From positions 372,001 through 436,000 of the forward strand of contig NZ_JAGGKR010000001.1 in NCBI RefSeq assembly GCF_017873855.1: a stretch of DNA of 64,000 bases, given 5' to 3'. Numbering within the stretch: the first letter of the stretch is position 1; each line of letters starts with the position of its first letter. Of this stretch, positions 1 to 7,978 are shown piece after piece. A program made the translations under genes and the position numbers. Under the pieces are notes generated by a model. That model saw only the letters and a program-made list of their open reading frames with translations. It did not search any database and was not told where the DNA came from. The DNA is from Methanolinea mesophila (GTDB taxonomy: Archaea; Halobacteriota; Methanomicrobia; Methanomicrobiales; Methanospirillaceae).

Positions 1-645
1 TATTTCGATGATTTCGTGACAACGGTTGCCGCGACAGGGATCCCACAGGTGGTTATTCTGGGGGCCGGATACGACAGCCGGGCGTACCGGATTCCGGGAC
101 TGGCAGGGGTCCGGGTTTTCGAAGTGGACCACCCGTTGACCCAGCGTATCAAGAAGGAGAGGGTCCGCGGGATATTCGGCACACTCCCGGACCATGTCGC
201 GTATGTGCCGGCCGATTTTGGCCGGGACAGTCTTTTCGACACGCTTGATGCCGCAGGATATACGCGTACTTTACCCACGCTCTTCATCCTCGAAGGGCTG
301 ACGATGTACCTGTCGCCCGTAATTGTTGACGACATCTTCTCGTTCATCGTCCGGAATTCCGGGAAGGGGAGCGTCGTTCTGTTCGATTACTACCCGCTCT
401 CGCTGGTGGACGGAACAGACACACGGCAGATCGCGGGCAACATCCGGGAATTTTCAAAGGGCGCGGGTGAACCGATACAATTCGGGGTCCCGGACGGGGA
501 GATCGCCGGGTTCCTGGCGGATCGGGGATTTGTCGAGATCAGGAGCGTGACGTCGGAAGAATACCGGGCCCTGTATTTCGATGGGAAAAAAGCCGGCCGG
601 CTCACGACAGATCTCATTGCGTTCGCCGTAGCACGCGTCCCGTAA
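1..645 (+). CDS. SAM-dependent methyltransferase, LCM/TIGR00027-like (5' truncated)
   Basis: The frame is open from the first base of the window (YFDDF precedes the GTG at 16), so the N-terminus lies outside and 16 is probably not the start. The visible part has a class I SAM-binding loop (VVILGAGYDSRAYRI), an acidic strand end (EVDHP) and the EGLTMYL motif typical of the leucine carboxyl methyltransferase-like family PF04072/TIGR00027. Members methylate small molecules, polyketides or carboxylates; the substrate cannot be told here. The C-terminus ends at a normal stop. Family assignment is firm, substrate is not. Confidence 0.85.
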   Translation, partial: YFDDFVTTVAATGIPQVVILGAGYDSRAYRIPGLAGVRVFEVDHPLTQRIKKERVRGIFGTLPDHVAYVPADFGRDSLFDTLDAAGYTRTLPTLFILEGLTMYLSPVIVDDIFSFIVRNSGKGSVVLFDYYPLSLVDGTDTRQIAGNIREFSKGAGEPIQFGVPDGEIAGFLADRGFVEIRSVTSEEYRALYFDGKKAGRLTTDLIAFAVARVP

Positions 646-825
646 CAGCAATAAGAGAGAGCCGGGGTAACATGGGGGGTTAAAGACTCCCCGGCCAGGC
701 GATAAAAGACTGTTCAAGGCCTGTTCCCGGCACGGTCCCGCGCTGGATCGTGGAGGGATGATCTTAGGTTATACCAATTTATATATAAAAAACGCGGTTT
801 TCCCGCGGGCGTCGCCCCGCGCCGG

Positions 826-1002
826 TTAATTGCGCCCCTTATCGCCGGCTGCCAGGATTCCTTTGAGGGCACGCCGGATTTGGTCGGGGTCCGAATCGTT
901 CATCATATCGACTTTTTCGCGGACGAAATCGTCGAATAAGCCGTTGGTTGCCAGGTTCACGGCGAGTAACCGTATCATGGATGAGTAGGGATCTCGGACC
1001 AT
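826..1002 (-). CDS. Small hypothetical protein, 58 aa
   Basis: A 58-codon frame begins with ATG at 1002 and ends with TAA at 826. It is preceded by an AGAGGG purine stretch about 8 nt upstream on the minus strand, a plausible ribosome binding site. The product is hydrophilic, starts MVRDPYSSMIRLLAVNLATN, and contains an acidic middle (VDMMNDSDPDQ) predicted to be helical; no membrane segment or metal motif is visible. Codon choice is GC-rich at third positions, like genuine genes here. I do not recognise a family. It fills most of what would otherwise be an empty 600-base gap. Confidence 0.4.
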   Translation of the reverse strand: MVRDPYSSMIRLLAVNLATNGLFDDFVREKVDMMNDSDPDQIRRALKGILAAGDKGRN

Positions 1003-1093
1003 GGATAGCCCTCTAGAAATAGATTTTTCACCTTATGAACTGAGCGAAATGAACTCGAAAAGGGAGTCTCACAGGGTCGTGCGGACCCACCAA

Positions 1094-1152
1094 CAGGCGT
1101 AGAGCAGGAGGGGGAGACCTCCCGGCATTTCTGCCACACTCCATTACGCCTG
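1094..1152 (+). other. Potential structured RNA / inverted repeat element
   Basis: An 8-bp perfect stem (CAGGCGTA at 1094-1101 with TACGCCTG at 1145-1152) encloses two further short hairpins: one around GGGAGACCTCCC and one GGCA-TTTC-TGCC. The arrangement resembles a three-way junction. Strand of transcription is unknown. No known RNA family was recognised. Confidence 0.3.
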
Positions 1153-1213
1153 GCCCCCCAAATCCACTATGGATGTTATGAGGCAATTGCCAATCAGCTT
1201 ACAGATATATAAA

Positions 1214-1223
1214 ATTATATATA
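1214..1223 (+). promoter_or_regulatory. TATA box of the 68-aa ORF
   Basis: An ATTATATATA stretch lies about 35 nt upstream of the GTG at 1249. Archaeal transcription usually starts about 25 nt downstream of the TATA centre, giving a leaderless or very short-leader mRNA, which fits the lack of a good Shine-Dalgarno site. Confidence 0.45.
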
Positions 1224-1248
1224 CCCCATTTTAGTATACATCCGGAAT

Positions 1249-1455
1249 GTGTTAAACCAGATGAATTACCAGCAGAGGGCAGATATGGCCTGGGACGAAT
1301 TCAAACACGGGATTCGTTCACCGGAAACAAGCATCGCCATTTTCGAGGATATACTCTGTGATATCGCCCACGAATATGGTCATACCGAAGTTGTCGAATA
1401 TTTCAAGACAATCAGGACTGCGTGCTGGCACCAGAAGAAATCATCCCGGTTTTGA
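1249..1455 (+). CDS. Small hypothetical protein, 68 aa (start 1249 GTG or 1261 ATG)
   Basis: The frame encodes a short, mainly helical, charged protein with DMAWDEFKHGIRSPETSI near the start and HEYGHTEVVEYFKTIR near the end. A TATA box sits at the right distance for leaderless transcription from 1249; ATG at 1261 is the alternative start. No membrane segment or cysteine cluster is present, and I recognise no family. The DNA just downstream (1448-1462) carries a 15-mer that recurs exactly at 2789-2803, so the gene may sit in a repeated or mobile segment. Function unknown. Confidence 0.5.
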   Translation: MLNQMNYQQRADMAWDEFKHGIRSPETSIAIFEDILCDIAHEYGHTEVVEYFKTIRTACWHQKKSSRF

Positions 1456-1520
1456 CTTCCCGGGTCGCACTCGAATGCGCTGGACAAAGAGGTAAAAACT
1501 CCGGACCAGGCCTCAGTCCG

Positions 1521-1662
1521 GATGAAATCACCCGGTAGGGTCTCAGGATGATGAAATCACCCGATTGGATCTCAGGATGATGAAATCACCCGATTGGATC
1601 TCAGGATGATGAAATCACCCGATTGGATCTCAGGATGATGAAATCACCCGATTGGATCTCAT
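1521..1662. repeat. 29-bp tandem repeat, about five copies
   Basis: Copies begin at 1521, 1550, 1579, 1608 and 1637. The three central units are identical, the first differs in its middle (GGTAGGG instead of GATTGGA), and the last loses the final bases. There are no spacers, so this is a minisatellite and not a CRISPR array. It lies between two small genes and occupies most of the 314-base gap 1456-1769; nothing else was seen there apart from a likely TATA box near 1725. Confidence 0.95.
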
Positions 1663-1769
1663 GAGGTCTTAGAACATAGTTCAAGGCAAAGAATTCATTA
1701 TGGAGATTAAATCGAACAATTAATTCTTTATAAAGAAAATTTTTCCAAAATGGACTGAATGGTACAGAT

Positions 1770-2384
1770 ATGAACCCGTGCAACCCCAAGAAAATTCTGG
1801 CAATTCTCGCACACCCGCACCCCGGCAGCTTCAACCACGCCCTTGCGACGACGGTGGTGAACACCCTGGAAGGCAACGGCCACTCGGTGATATTCCACGA
1901 CCTGTATGCGGAGGGGTTCGATCCGGTCCTTCCCTTTCCGGAAATTTCCAGGGACGCGGTCCTTGCCCCCGATATCGCCGTCCACTGCGCCGAACTTGCG
2001 GAAGCGGAGGGCATCGTCGTCATCCATCCGGACTGGTGGGGCCAGCCGCCTGCAATCCTTAAGGGCTGGATAGACCGGGTCATCAGGCCCGGCGTGGCGT
2101 ACCGGTTCCTCGAAGGAGATTCAGGTGAAGGGGTTCCGGTCGGACTCCTGCGGGCAAAGGCAGCCCTCGTCCTGAACACCGCGAACACGCCGCCGGATCG
2201 GGAGCGGGAGGTGTTCGGCGACCCGCTGGAGAATCTCTGGAACACCTGCATATTCTCATTCTGCGGGGTCCCGGTGTTTCACCGGCGCATGTTCTCGGTC
2301 GTGGTGACGAGCACGGAGGAGCAGAGACGGGAATGGTTGCGGGAAGCGGGGGAGACGACTGCCCGGCTATTCCCCGGGGAATGA
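1770..2384 (+). CDS. NAD(P)H dehydrogenase (quinone)-like flavodoxin-fold protein
   Basis: This 204-residue protein matches the NQO1/MdaB/KefF-type flavodoxin fold (PF02525). The N-terminus ILAILAHPHPGSFNHALA is the FMN/FAD phosphate-binding loop, and the central HPDWWGQPPAILKGWIDRVI segment with WW is the family's flavin/quinone-site signature. Such enzymes reduce quinones or related electrophiles with NAD(P)H in the cytoplasm. Length is normal. A TTTATAAA-type TATA box near 1725-1732 implies a short leader. It stands alone, convergent with the small membrane gene that follows at 2396. Substrate unknown. Confidence 0.88.
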   Translation: MNPCNPKKILAILAHPHPGSFNHALATTVVNTLEGNGHSVIFHDLYAEGFDPVLPFPEISRDAVLAPDIAVHCAELAEAEGIVVIHPDWWGQPPAILKGWIDRVIRPGVAYRFLEGDSGEGVPVGLLRAKAALVLNTANTPPDREREVFGDPLENLWNTCIFSFCGVPVFHRRMFSVVVTSTEEQRREWLREAGETTARLFPGE

Positions 2385-2395
2385 AAGGGTGGGGG

Positions 2396-2632
2396 TTATT
2401 CCGGGGGCATTCTTAATCGTTGTACACTCATGACCGCGATGAAAGATCCGATAATAAGCGCAACCGCCCCGGTTATTGCCCAGGTCAGGGATGTGCCGAC
2501 GATCTCTTCGCAGTTCGTGGCACACACTACGGGACGCAGATGAAGGATCCCGGTCCCCTGGAGAAACCACAGGAGGCCAAGAAATGCAATAAACCCTCCA
2601 ACAATGATTCCGGCGATATATATGAATTTCAT
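2396..2632 (-). CDS. Small two-TM membrane protein, 78 aa
   Basis: Two hydrophobic segments, about residues 4-24 and 48-67, flank a short loop with LHLRPVVCATNCEEI, whose two cysteines could form a disulfide on the outer face. This layout (helix, QGTGI, Arg-Pro loop, helix) resembles small uncharacterised membrane proteins found in many prokaryotes. Start ATG is at 2632. It is convergent with the flavodoxin-fold gene, 11 bases away. No function is known. Confidence 0.65.
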   Translation of the reverse strand: MKFIYIAGIIVGGFIAFLGLLWFLQGTGILHLRPVVCATNCEEIVGTSLTWAITGAVALIIGSFIAVMSVQRLRMPPE

Positions 2633-2879
2633 ACTTCGTACTTTTGTTCAATATCAGCGATAATATATTCTAAAAATTTCACGATTGCGAGGTTTTGGGA
2701 ATGTACAATCATTCAAAGGATTAAATCAGGGGGGTCTTACAGGGCCGTGTGCTCCCACACATACGTGATGACAAAAGGAATCACCTAAGGTTTTGACTTC
2801 CCGATTCGCACCCTCAAAAATTATCGAAAAAAAGGTTTGTTCGACTATCAGAAATTGCGAGTTTATTGATTGGGATTAA

Positions 2880-3905
2880 TTGTTGAGATTAATATTGATA
2901 TACTCCTATACTAATTTACTATTACCAATGAAAGATGAGGAAATAAGAGACAAATGTTCTTCATTAGTCCTTCCCCATTTAGAGCCCTTATTGAAAGTTA
3001 TTTACCGTTTATTTACCCGATATGGAATCGAGGTCCCTTTAGAATTTGGATTATCAATTATTTTCTTAATTTTTACTATAATCATTTACATTACGGGATC
3101 ATCTGAGGGGTATATTGTTTTTTTCAGCTCTCTTGCAATAATAATATTAATAGCCTCTAATTGGAATTTAATTCGAGATTTAATTAAAGATCGATTTATT
3201 TTGAAAAAAATACCTGCTGTCACCAATTTCTTTAGAGAATTAGAGAATAGATCGGTAAATGATGTACAAAAATTTTTACGAGATTATCGAAATTTAAGTG
3301 TAGATAACCTAAAAAATTTGATAAATAGCAAATTTTTTTCATATTCTGCTGTTCAATTAAGCATTGTAAAGTATCAAAGAATATCTGGGGAGTTATTGGA
3401 ATATATCGTCAATAACGGATTTGATCATAAAATTAACATTAACGTATGGAATAAATACGTTTATTTTACAGCAGATGATATTTCTGAAAATACCTATTAT
3501 GAACTGCTAAATCGTTATAAAAATAAACAGATAATAAAAGCAGTTCAAGTCAATTTCCCGTTATACGCGAAAAAGCGTTCTATTTTAATTAGTTCCGCAA
3601 TATATCGATTAAAAATTCGTGATTGGTTCCGTTACGGGGCTGGAAATTTATTAATTGGGACTATCGCATTGATCCTAGCGGGCTATGCACTTTCTGAATT
3701 TGTTAAAGGAAATACTCCCTTACAATCCTCGTATTTGGAAAGCTTTGGAGTTTACGGAGTTATATTTTTTTGGATAAATATTGTCATGGGTTTTTCAATT
3801 ATATTTGGAATTTTCATGATTATCCAACAATTCATAATTATAGCCTTTTTAAAAATATTCAAATATTCTTTGTACATACTAGCGCCTTCTTCAGTTAACT
3901 CATAA
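2880..3905 (+). CDS. AT-rich multi-TM protein of unknown function (island gene 1)
   Basis: A 341-residue membrane protein. Counting from the TTG at 2880, hydrophobic helices lie at about 57-72, 78-94, 255-273 and 291-323 (the last long enough for one or two passes). They flank a soluble central region of about 150 residues rich in Asn, Lys and Ile. ATG at 2929 (MKDEEIRDKC) is the more natural start and leaves all helices intact; neither start has a strong ribosome site. Base composition is far more AT-rich than the neighbours: 12 G/C in the 60 bases from 3301, against 43 in the 60 from 10021. This suggests recent acquisition. It sits 61 bases upstream of the DUF4062 gene, probably co-transcribed. 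I do not recognise the family. Confidence 0.7.
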   Translation: MLRLILIYSYTNLLLPMKDEEIRDKCSSLVLPHLEPLLKVIYRLFTRYGIEVPLEFGLSIIFLIFTIIIYITGSSEGYIVFFSSLAIIILIASNWNLIRDLIKDRFILKKIPAVTNFFRELENRSVNDVQKFLRDYRNLSVDNLKNLINSKFFSYSAVQLSIVKYQRISGELLEYIVNNGFDHKININVWNKYVYFTADDISENTYYELLNRYKNKQIIKAVQVNFPLYAKKRSILISSAIYRLKIRDWFRYGAGNLLIGTIALILAGYALSEFVKGNTPLQSSYLESFGVYGVIFFWINIVMGFSIIFGIFMIIQQFIIIAFLKIFKYSLYILAPSSVNS

Positions 3906-3966
3906 ATTCACCTTAACATATGAGAAGATTATAATAATAAAATAAAATTCATATTAATGGGGAAAA

Positions 3967-4935
3967 ATGGTTAGACCAAGAGTATTTGTGAGCTCAACAT
4001 ATTATGATCTTAAACATATTCGGGAAAATTTAAAATTTTTTTTCGAAGATATGGGATTTGAACCCGTATTATTTGAGAGAGGAGATATTCCTTATTCTCC
4101 GAGAAAACCACTTGATGAATCGTGTTATCAGGAGATTAAAAATTGTCACCTACTGGTCTTAATCATTGGGGGTTATTATGGGAATCCATCCTCATATGAT
4201 CAAAAAACGGGAACCGATGAAGAAAGTGAGTTTTACAATTCAGTCACAAAAAAAGAATTTGAAACCGCTGTTGAGAAAGGAATCCCTACATTTATTTTTG
4301 TTGATAAGGCAGTTTACACGGAATATAAAACATATCAGAAGAATATTGATAGAGAGATTGAATATGCCCACGTTAGTCATAAAAATGTGTTTAAATTACT
4401 TGATTCCATCCTTATTCATCAACAAACAATGTTCTTAAAAACTTTCGAGAATTTCGATGATATCTCGAATTATTTAAGGGAACAATTAGCAGGACTTTTT
4501 GCAGATTATCTTACACGCATAAGAACTGAAAAAGATTTTAATGATATTCAAGAACAGGTTAAGGAATTAAAAGAAATTACCAATTCTTTACGAAAATATA
4601 TTGAATCTTTGATGGAGGAGGTAAAACCTCCACAATATAAAGAAATTATTGAAAAAGAAAGACGGAAAGAGTTCATAAGAACTGTTCAACGATTTGTTAA
4701 GGAGCCAATGATTGAATATATTATTATATCTTTAAGCCCAGAAACATCAAAATCGAAAATATACAGAGCAATGGAAGAGTCTAAGAGTCTTGAAAATTTC
4801 CTTCAAAACCTTGGAGTTGATCCTGATGCTATATCTGATTTTCTAGCGGAACATCGAAAGCGGGCTTTGGAGGATTACAAGGAAATCTATGAAAAATACT
4901 TTATATCAAAGCCTGATGAAGTGCGGCTTGAATAA
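3967..4935 (+). CDS. DUF4062 domain protein (island gene 2)
   Basis: The N-terminal ~75 residues (RPRVFVSSTYYDLKHIREN, an FFEDMGFEPVLFER strand-turn, and ending LLVLIIGGYYG) match DUF4062 (PF13271), a Rossmann/TIR-like domain often placed N-terminally on STAND NTPases and other conflict-system proteins. Here it is not fused to an NTPase. Instead it continues through an acidic middle and a coiled-coil stretch (about 185-235) into a helical C-terminus. The 322 residues look complete. Codon use is AT-rich like the preceding membrane gene, so the two form one foreign block. A role as sensor or effector in defence is inference. The neighbouring tRNA-Ser 3' end is a typical integration site. Confidence 0.85.
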   Translation: MVRPRVFVSSTYYDLKHIRENLKFFFEDMGFEPVLFERGDIPYSPRKPLDESCYQEIKNCHLLVLIIGGYYGNPSSYDQKTGTDEESEFYNSVTKKEFETAVEKGIPTFIFVDKAVYTEYKTYQKNIDREIEYAHVSHKNVFKLLDSILIHQQTMFLKTFENFDDISNYLREQLAGLFADYLTRIRTEKDFNDIQEQVKELKEITNSLRKYIESLMEEVKPPQYKEIIEKERRKEFIRTVQRFVKEPMIEYIIISLSPETSKSKIYRAMEESKSLENFLQNLGVDPDAISDFLAEHRKRALEDYKEIYEKYFISKPDEVRLE

Positions 4936-5004
4936 GGAAATCACCTTCTCTCTTTGTCTAGTATAAAGGCTAATGTAAAAGAGAAAGAGTAAAAAAACCG
5001 ATTA

Positions 5005-5089
5005 CGCCGGGGAAGAGATTTGAACTCTTGAGGTGCAGGGCACCAGTGGTTTTCAAGACCACCGCCTTCCCGGACTAGACTACCCCGGC
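5005..5089 (-). tRNA. tRNA-Ser (anticodon UGA)
   Basis: The reverse complement folds as a class II tRNA. The acceptor GCCGGGG pairs with CCCCGGC, the anticodon stem TGGT/ACCA has loop CTTGAAA giving anticodon UGA, there is a long serine-type variable arm (GGTGCCCTGCACC), and the T loop is GTTCAAATC. The discriminator is G, and CCA is not encoded. It decodes UCA serine codons. Its 3' end faces the AT-rich island at 2880-4935, which ends 69 bases away. Confidence 0.96.
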
Positions 5090-5231
5090 CCGGAATAATA
5101 TAATCGGCACCGGACCAAAAAAACGTTGTTCTTCCCGTATATCTGTTGACACTATACCCGTGCTGGATATCTTCACACAAAAGAATGAATTCCCGGGAAA
5201 TCCGGCATCTCTACGCCGGAAAGAAAAAGAA

Positions 5232-6362
5232 TTATCTGTGTTTCATCCGGTACGCCACGAGCAGCCCGCAGGCCCCGAGCGCCACCAGGATGAGGGGGAG
5301 GGGAAGGGGCGACTGGGTGGTGGGCGACGCGGTGGGCTCGAACGTCGCGGGCACCCCGGTGGCCACGACCACCGCGGTCGCTCCCTCGGCGGAGAGCGTC
5401 ACGATCCCCTGGTCCGACATCCGGTAGGGATAGACCTTGATCGGGACGGTGTCGCCGATGCCCTGGAGGGTGACCGATTCACCCTCGAGCTGGCCCATGA
5501 GGTTCACCTTCTGGACGACCCCCGAGGGGTCGGGGTACTCGATGACCCAGTCGACTCCCGAGGAGGTGTACACCTTCACCGGACCGGTCCCGGTGGTCAC
5601 CAGGAAATACGCCGGGTTGTCGTAGGACGAGGTGGTCGTCGCGGAGAGGGCCGGAGCGGACGTCGGGACGGTGGTGGGGATGGTGGTCGCCACGGTCTTT
5701 TCGTATACCGTGAAGGTCACCGTGCCGATGTAGCCCTTCGCGTCGGTGAAACTCACCTCGTAGGTCCCCTCCTTCGTGATCGGCACGTTCTGGGAGAACG
5801 ACCCGTCCTCGCCCGTCTTGATGTACTGGGGCCCGAAGACGGTCGTCTCGTCCGGGCCGATCACGCTGATCTGTACTCCGGAGTTCCCGAGGCCGGTGAT
5901 CGAACCCCGGACGCTCAGTACCCCGGTGTTCTCCTGCTTCATCGGGCTCTTGATCACGATCTCGTCGGTCCGGTCGGTGATCTGGACCACTCTCATGGTG
6001 ACGGAATCCCCGAGGTACGAGATCCCCGTGCCTGTCGCTACAGGGACCTCCACCTTGTACTGGCCTTTCTCGAGGTTCTTGGTATCGAAGATCACCGTGA
6101 ATACCTTGTCGGCCTGGATGGTGACCGTCTGGCGGGAGAGCTCCTCCGAAGTATACTGCGACCGGTAGAGCACGATATCCACGCTCACCCCGGGCGGGAG
6201 CGTGGTCGTCCCGTTGACGACCAGGGGCTGGCCCTTGGGAAGACTCGTCGGCGCATCGATGATGATCTCGTATGCCATCGCCGGGACCACCAGGAGCAGG
6301 ACCGCTATGATGATTAGGGATATCTTCGGGATCCCCGAAGAGGCGCTGCGCGTTGCCTTCAT
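5232..6362 (-). CDS. Secreted, membrane-anchored surface protein
   Basis: A 376-residue extracytoplasmic protein. A signal peptide or anchor spans about residues 12-30 (ISLIIIAVLLLVVPAMA). Beta-rich repeats follow, in which two segments resemble immunoglobulin-like folds (PTSLPKGQPLVVNGT and KQENTGVLSVRGSITG). A Thr/Ser/Pro-rich, probably glycosylated linker (~228-248) leads to a C-terminal membrane helix (~353-370) and a basic tail. This architecture is common for archaeal cell-surface proteins of Methanomicrobia; no enzymatic motif is visible. It is read away from the divergent RaSEA gene at 6589. Confidence 0.7.
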   Translation of the reverse strand: MKATRSASSGIPKISLIIIAVLLLVVPAMAYEIIIDAPTSLPKGQPLVVNGTTTLPPGVSVDIVLYRSQYTSEELSRQTVTIQADKVFTVIFDTKNLEKGQYKVEVPVATGTGISYLGDSVTMRVVQITDRTDEIVIKSPMKQENTGVLSVRGSITGLGNSGVQISVIGPDETTVFGPQYIKTGEDGSFSQNVPITKEGTYEVSFTDAKGYIGTVTFTVYEKTVATTIPTTVPTSAPALSATTTSSYDNPAYFLVTTGTGPVKVYTSSGVDWVIEYPDPSGVVQKVNLMGQLEGESVTLQGIGDTVPIKVYPYRMSDQGIVTLSAEGATAVVVATGVPATFEPTASPTTQSPLPLPLILVALGACGLLVAYRMKHR

Positions 6363-6588
6363 ATTATACCCTCGTGTTTACTGGAACTGGTTGTATGAAC
6401 CGTGGTCTTTCCGGGACACCCGCGAGAGCGCTGTCTGTTACGGGAGGAAAGACCGCCACACTTGTAATAGCTTCTCGTTCTGCAATTGAATACCTTTCCG
6501 GTTCTACCAATCCATCCCGCGTCGGATACCGGGATAATGTGCAGGAACTGCGGAAGGTAAATACAAAGAGACCGAATCATTACCGGAT

Positions 6589-7578
6589 ATGAGCACGTCC
6601 GGGCCCCTGGAAAAGCCCCTCGCCTCGTGGCGGGGAAAAGACCGCCACCGGGAAGAGATCCTCGAGTCCCTTACCGTGATTCTCCGGACCGGAGGGTGTG
6701 CGTGGAACCGGTGCAGGATGTGCAGCTACCGGCACGAGCGGTACGCTCCCGGGACCGGAAGGCCGCTCGATGCACTCCTCTGCTCCCAGCTCGCCTGGAT
6801 CGACGCGAACTACGATCTTGCGGAGGTGCAGATGGTGAAGGTCTACACCTCGGGAAGTTTCTTCGACCCGGCCGAGGTCCCCCCGCCGGTATGGGAGCGG
6901 GCAGGGAAGCTCTTCTCCGGCAAGGTGGTCATCGCCGAGACCAGGCCCGAATACGTCCGGGAAGAGACCGTCGCCGCGTTCCGGGACGCCATCGATACCG
7001 GCGACTGGGACCGGCCGTTCTACGTGGCCATGGGCCTCGAGACCACAAACGATGACATCCGGGAGAAGTCGATCCAGAAAGGGTTCACCATGGAGGACTT
7101 CCGCCGGGCGGTGGGAGCGGCCCGGAGCGGCGGTGCGGGCGTCAAGGCCTATCTCCTCCATAAACCCCTGTTCCTCACCGAGCGGGAGGCGGTGGAGGAC
7201 ATGAACCGGTCCATCCGGGAGATCGAAGGGCTCGCGGACATCATCTCCATGAACCCCTGTTCAGTGCAGCGGCGGACCGAGCTCGAACGGTACTGGAAGA
7301 AGGGGGAGTACCGGCCCCCGTACCTCTGGAGTGTGCTCGCAATCCTCCTGGACTCGCCGGTGCACGTGCAGTGCGACCCGGTGGGAGGCGGGTACTCCCG
7401 GGGGGCCCACAACTGCGGGGCCTGCGACAAGGAGATCACCCGGGGGATCCGGGACTATACCCTGAACGGAGACCGGGACCTGCTCGCAAACCTCTTCGGG
7501 CAGGACTGCGGGTGCAAAAAAGAGTGGGAGTTCGTGATGGAGCACGAGCGCCCGTACTGCATGCCCCTCACGAGATAG
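6589..7578 (+). CDS. Archaeosine-biosynthesis radical SAM protein, RaSEA type
   Basis: The 329-residue protein matches TIGR01210, the family of RaSEA, which works with ArcS to convert the lysine adduct of preQ0 at G15 of tRNA into archaeosine. Three cysteines at 37, 42 and 45 (GGCAWNRCRMCSY, a C-x4-C-x2-C pattern) would hold the radical-SAM 4Fe-4S cluster. Further C-terminal cysteines (HNCGACDKE, DCGCKKEW) may hold metal. Its partner genes arcS (28737) and tgtA (30364) are in the same window but about 21 kb away. The start ATG at 6589 is followed by a normal N-terminus. Confidence 0.9.
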   Translation: MSTSGPLEKPLASWRGKDRHREEILESLTVILRTGGCAWNRCRMCSYRHERYAPGTGRPLDALLCSQLAWIDANYDLAEVQMVKVYTSGSFFDPAEVPPPVWERAGKLFSGKVVIAETRPEYVREETVAAFRDAIDTGDWDRPFYVAMGLETTNDDIREKSIQKGFTMEDFRRAVGAARSGGAGVKAYLLHKPLFLTEREAVEDMNRSIREIEGLADIISMNPCSVQRRTELERYWKKGEYRPPYLWSVLAILLDSPVHVQCDPVGGGYSRGAHNCGACDKEITRGIRDYTLNGDRDLLANLFGQDCGCKKEWEFVMEHERPYCMPLTR

Positions 7579-7978
7579 GTCGGGACGGAATATTCCGGCG
7601 GTGTGAACGCCCTGTTTTTTTCCTGGCATTCCCGGGGTTTCCGACCCTGCCATCGGCAGCTCATCGATGCGGTATCCTTGAAACTGGGTAACCCGAAATG
7701 ATCTTCCGGCTGTCGGTACGTGAGGTTCGTTCACTCTCGCCCGGCACTCCCCATCAGAACCGACGACAGCCCAGGCATATTCATTCCCGTATACCTTCGC
7801 CGCTCCGGACGCCCGGCTGATCCAGCCCTTCATTGCATGAATTCAAGAAAAAAGTGTTTAGTCTGCTGCACTCACAGGAACGGGGCGAAGACTACCTGAA
7901 AGTCGCGCACCTCTCCGCGTCAGACCTGGTGAAGACCCAGGGTCCGGCACTCCATTATATGATTTCGAAAAAAGATGG
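7579..7978. other. Gap without a confident gene
   Basis: The 400 bases between the convergent RaSEA and LOR/SDH genes hold no convincing gene. On the minus strand a frame starting at ATG 7833 reads plausibly for about 85 residues (it contains KVYGNEYAWAVVGSDGECR) before running antisense into RaSEA. This could be a decayed or unusual small gene, but nothing supports translation. Confidence 0.5.

Noticed and set aside
1521-1662. Possible CRISPR array
   Set aside because: The repeats are directly adjacent with no unique spacers, and no cas genes are present.
1521-1662. Array of C/D box RNAs (each unit has ATGATGA)
   Set aside because: No CTGA D box is present in the units (only CTCA), and spacing is too short for two guide regions.
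2700-5005. Complete integrative element with direct att repeats at tRNA-Ser
   Set aside because: No second copy of the tRNA 3' end and no integrase gene were found in the window, so only an island-like composition and position are claimed.
5160-6317. Long plus-strand ORF of 385 codons
   Set aside because: It is antisense to the surface protein gene, rich in Arg/Gly/His/Asp, the usual signature of a high-GC shadow frame.
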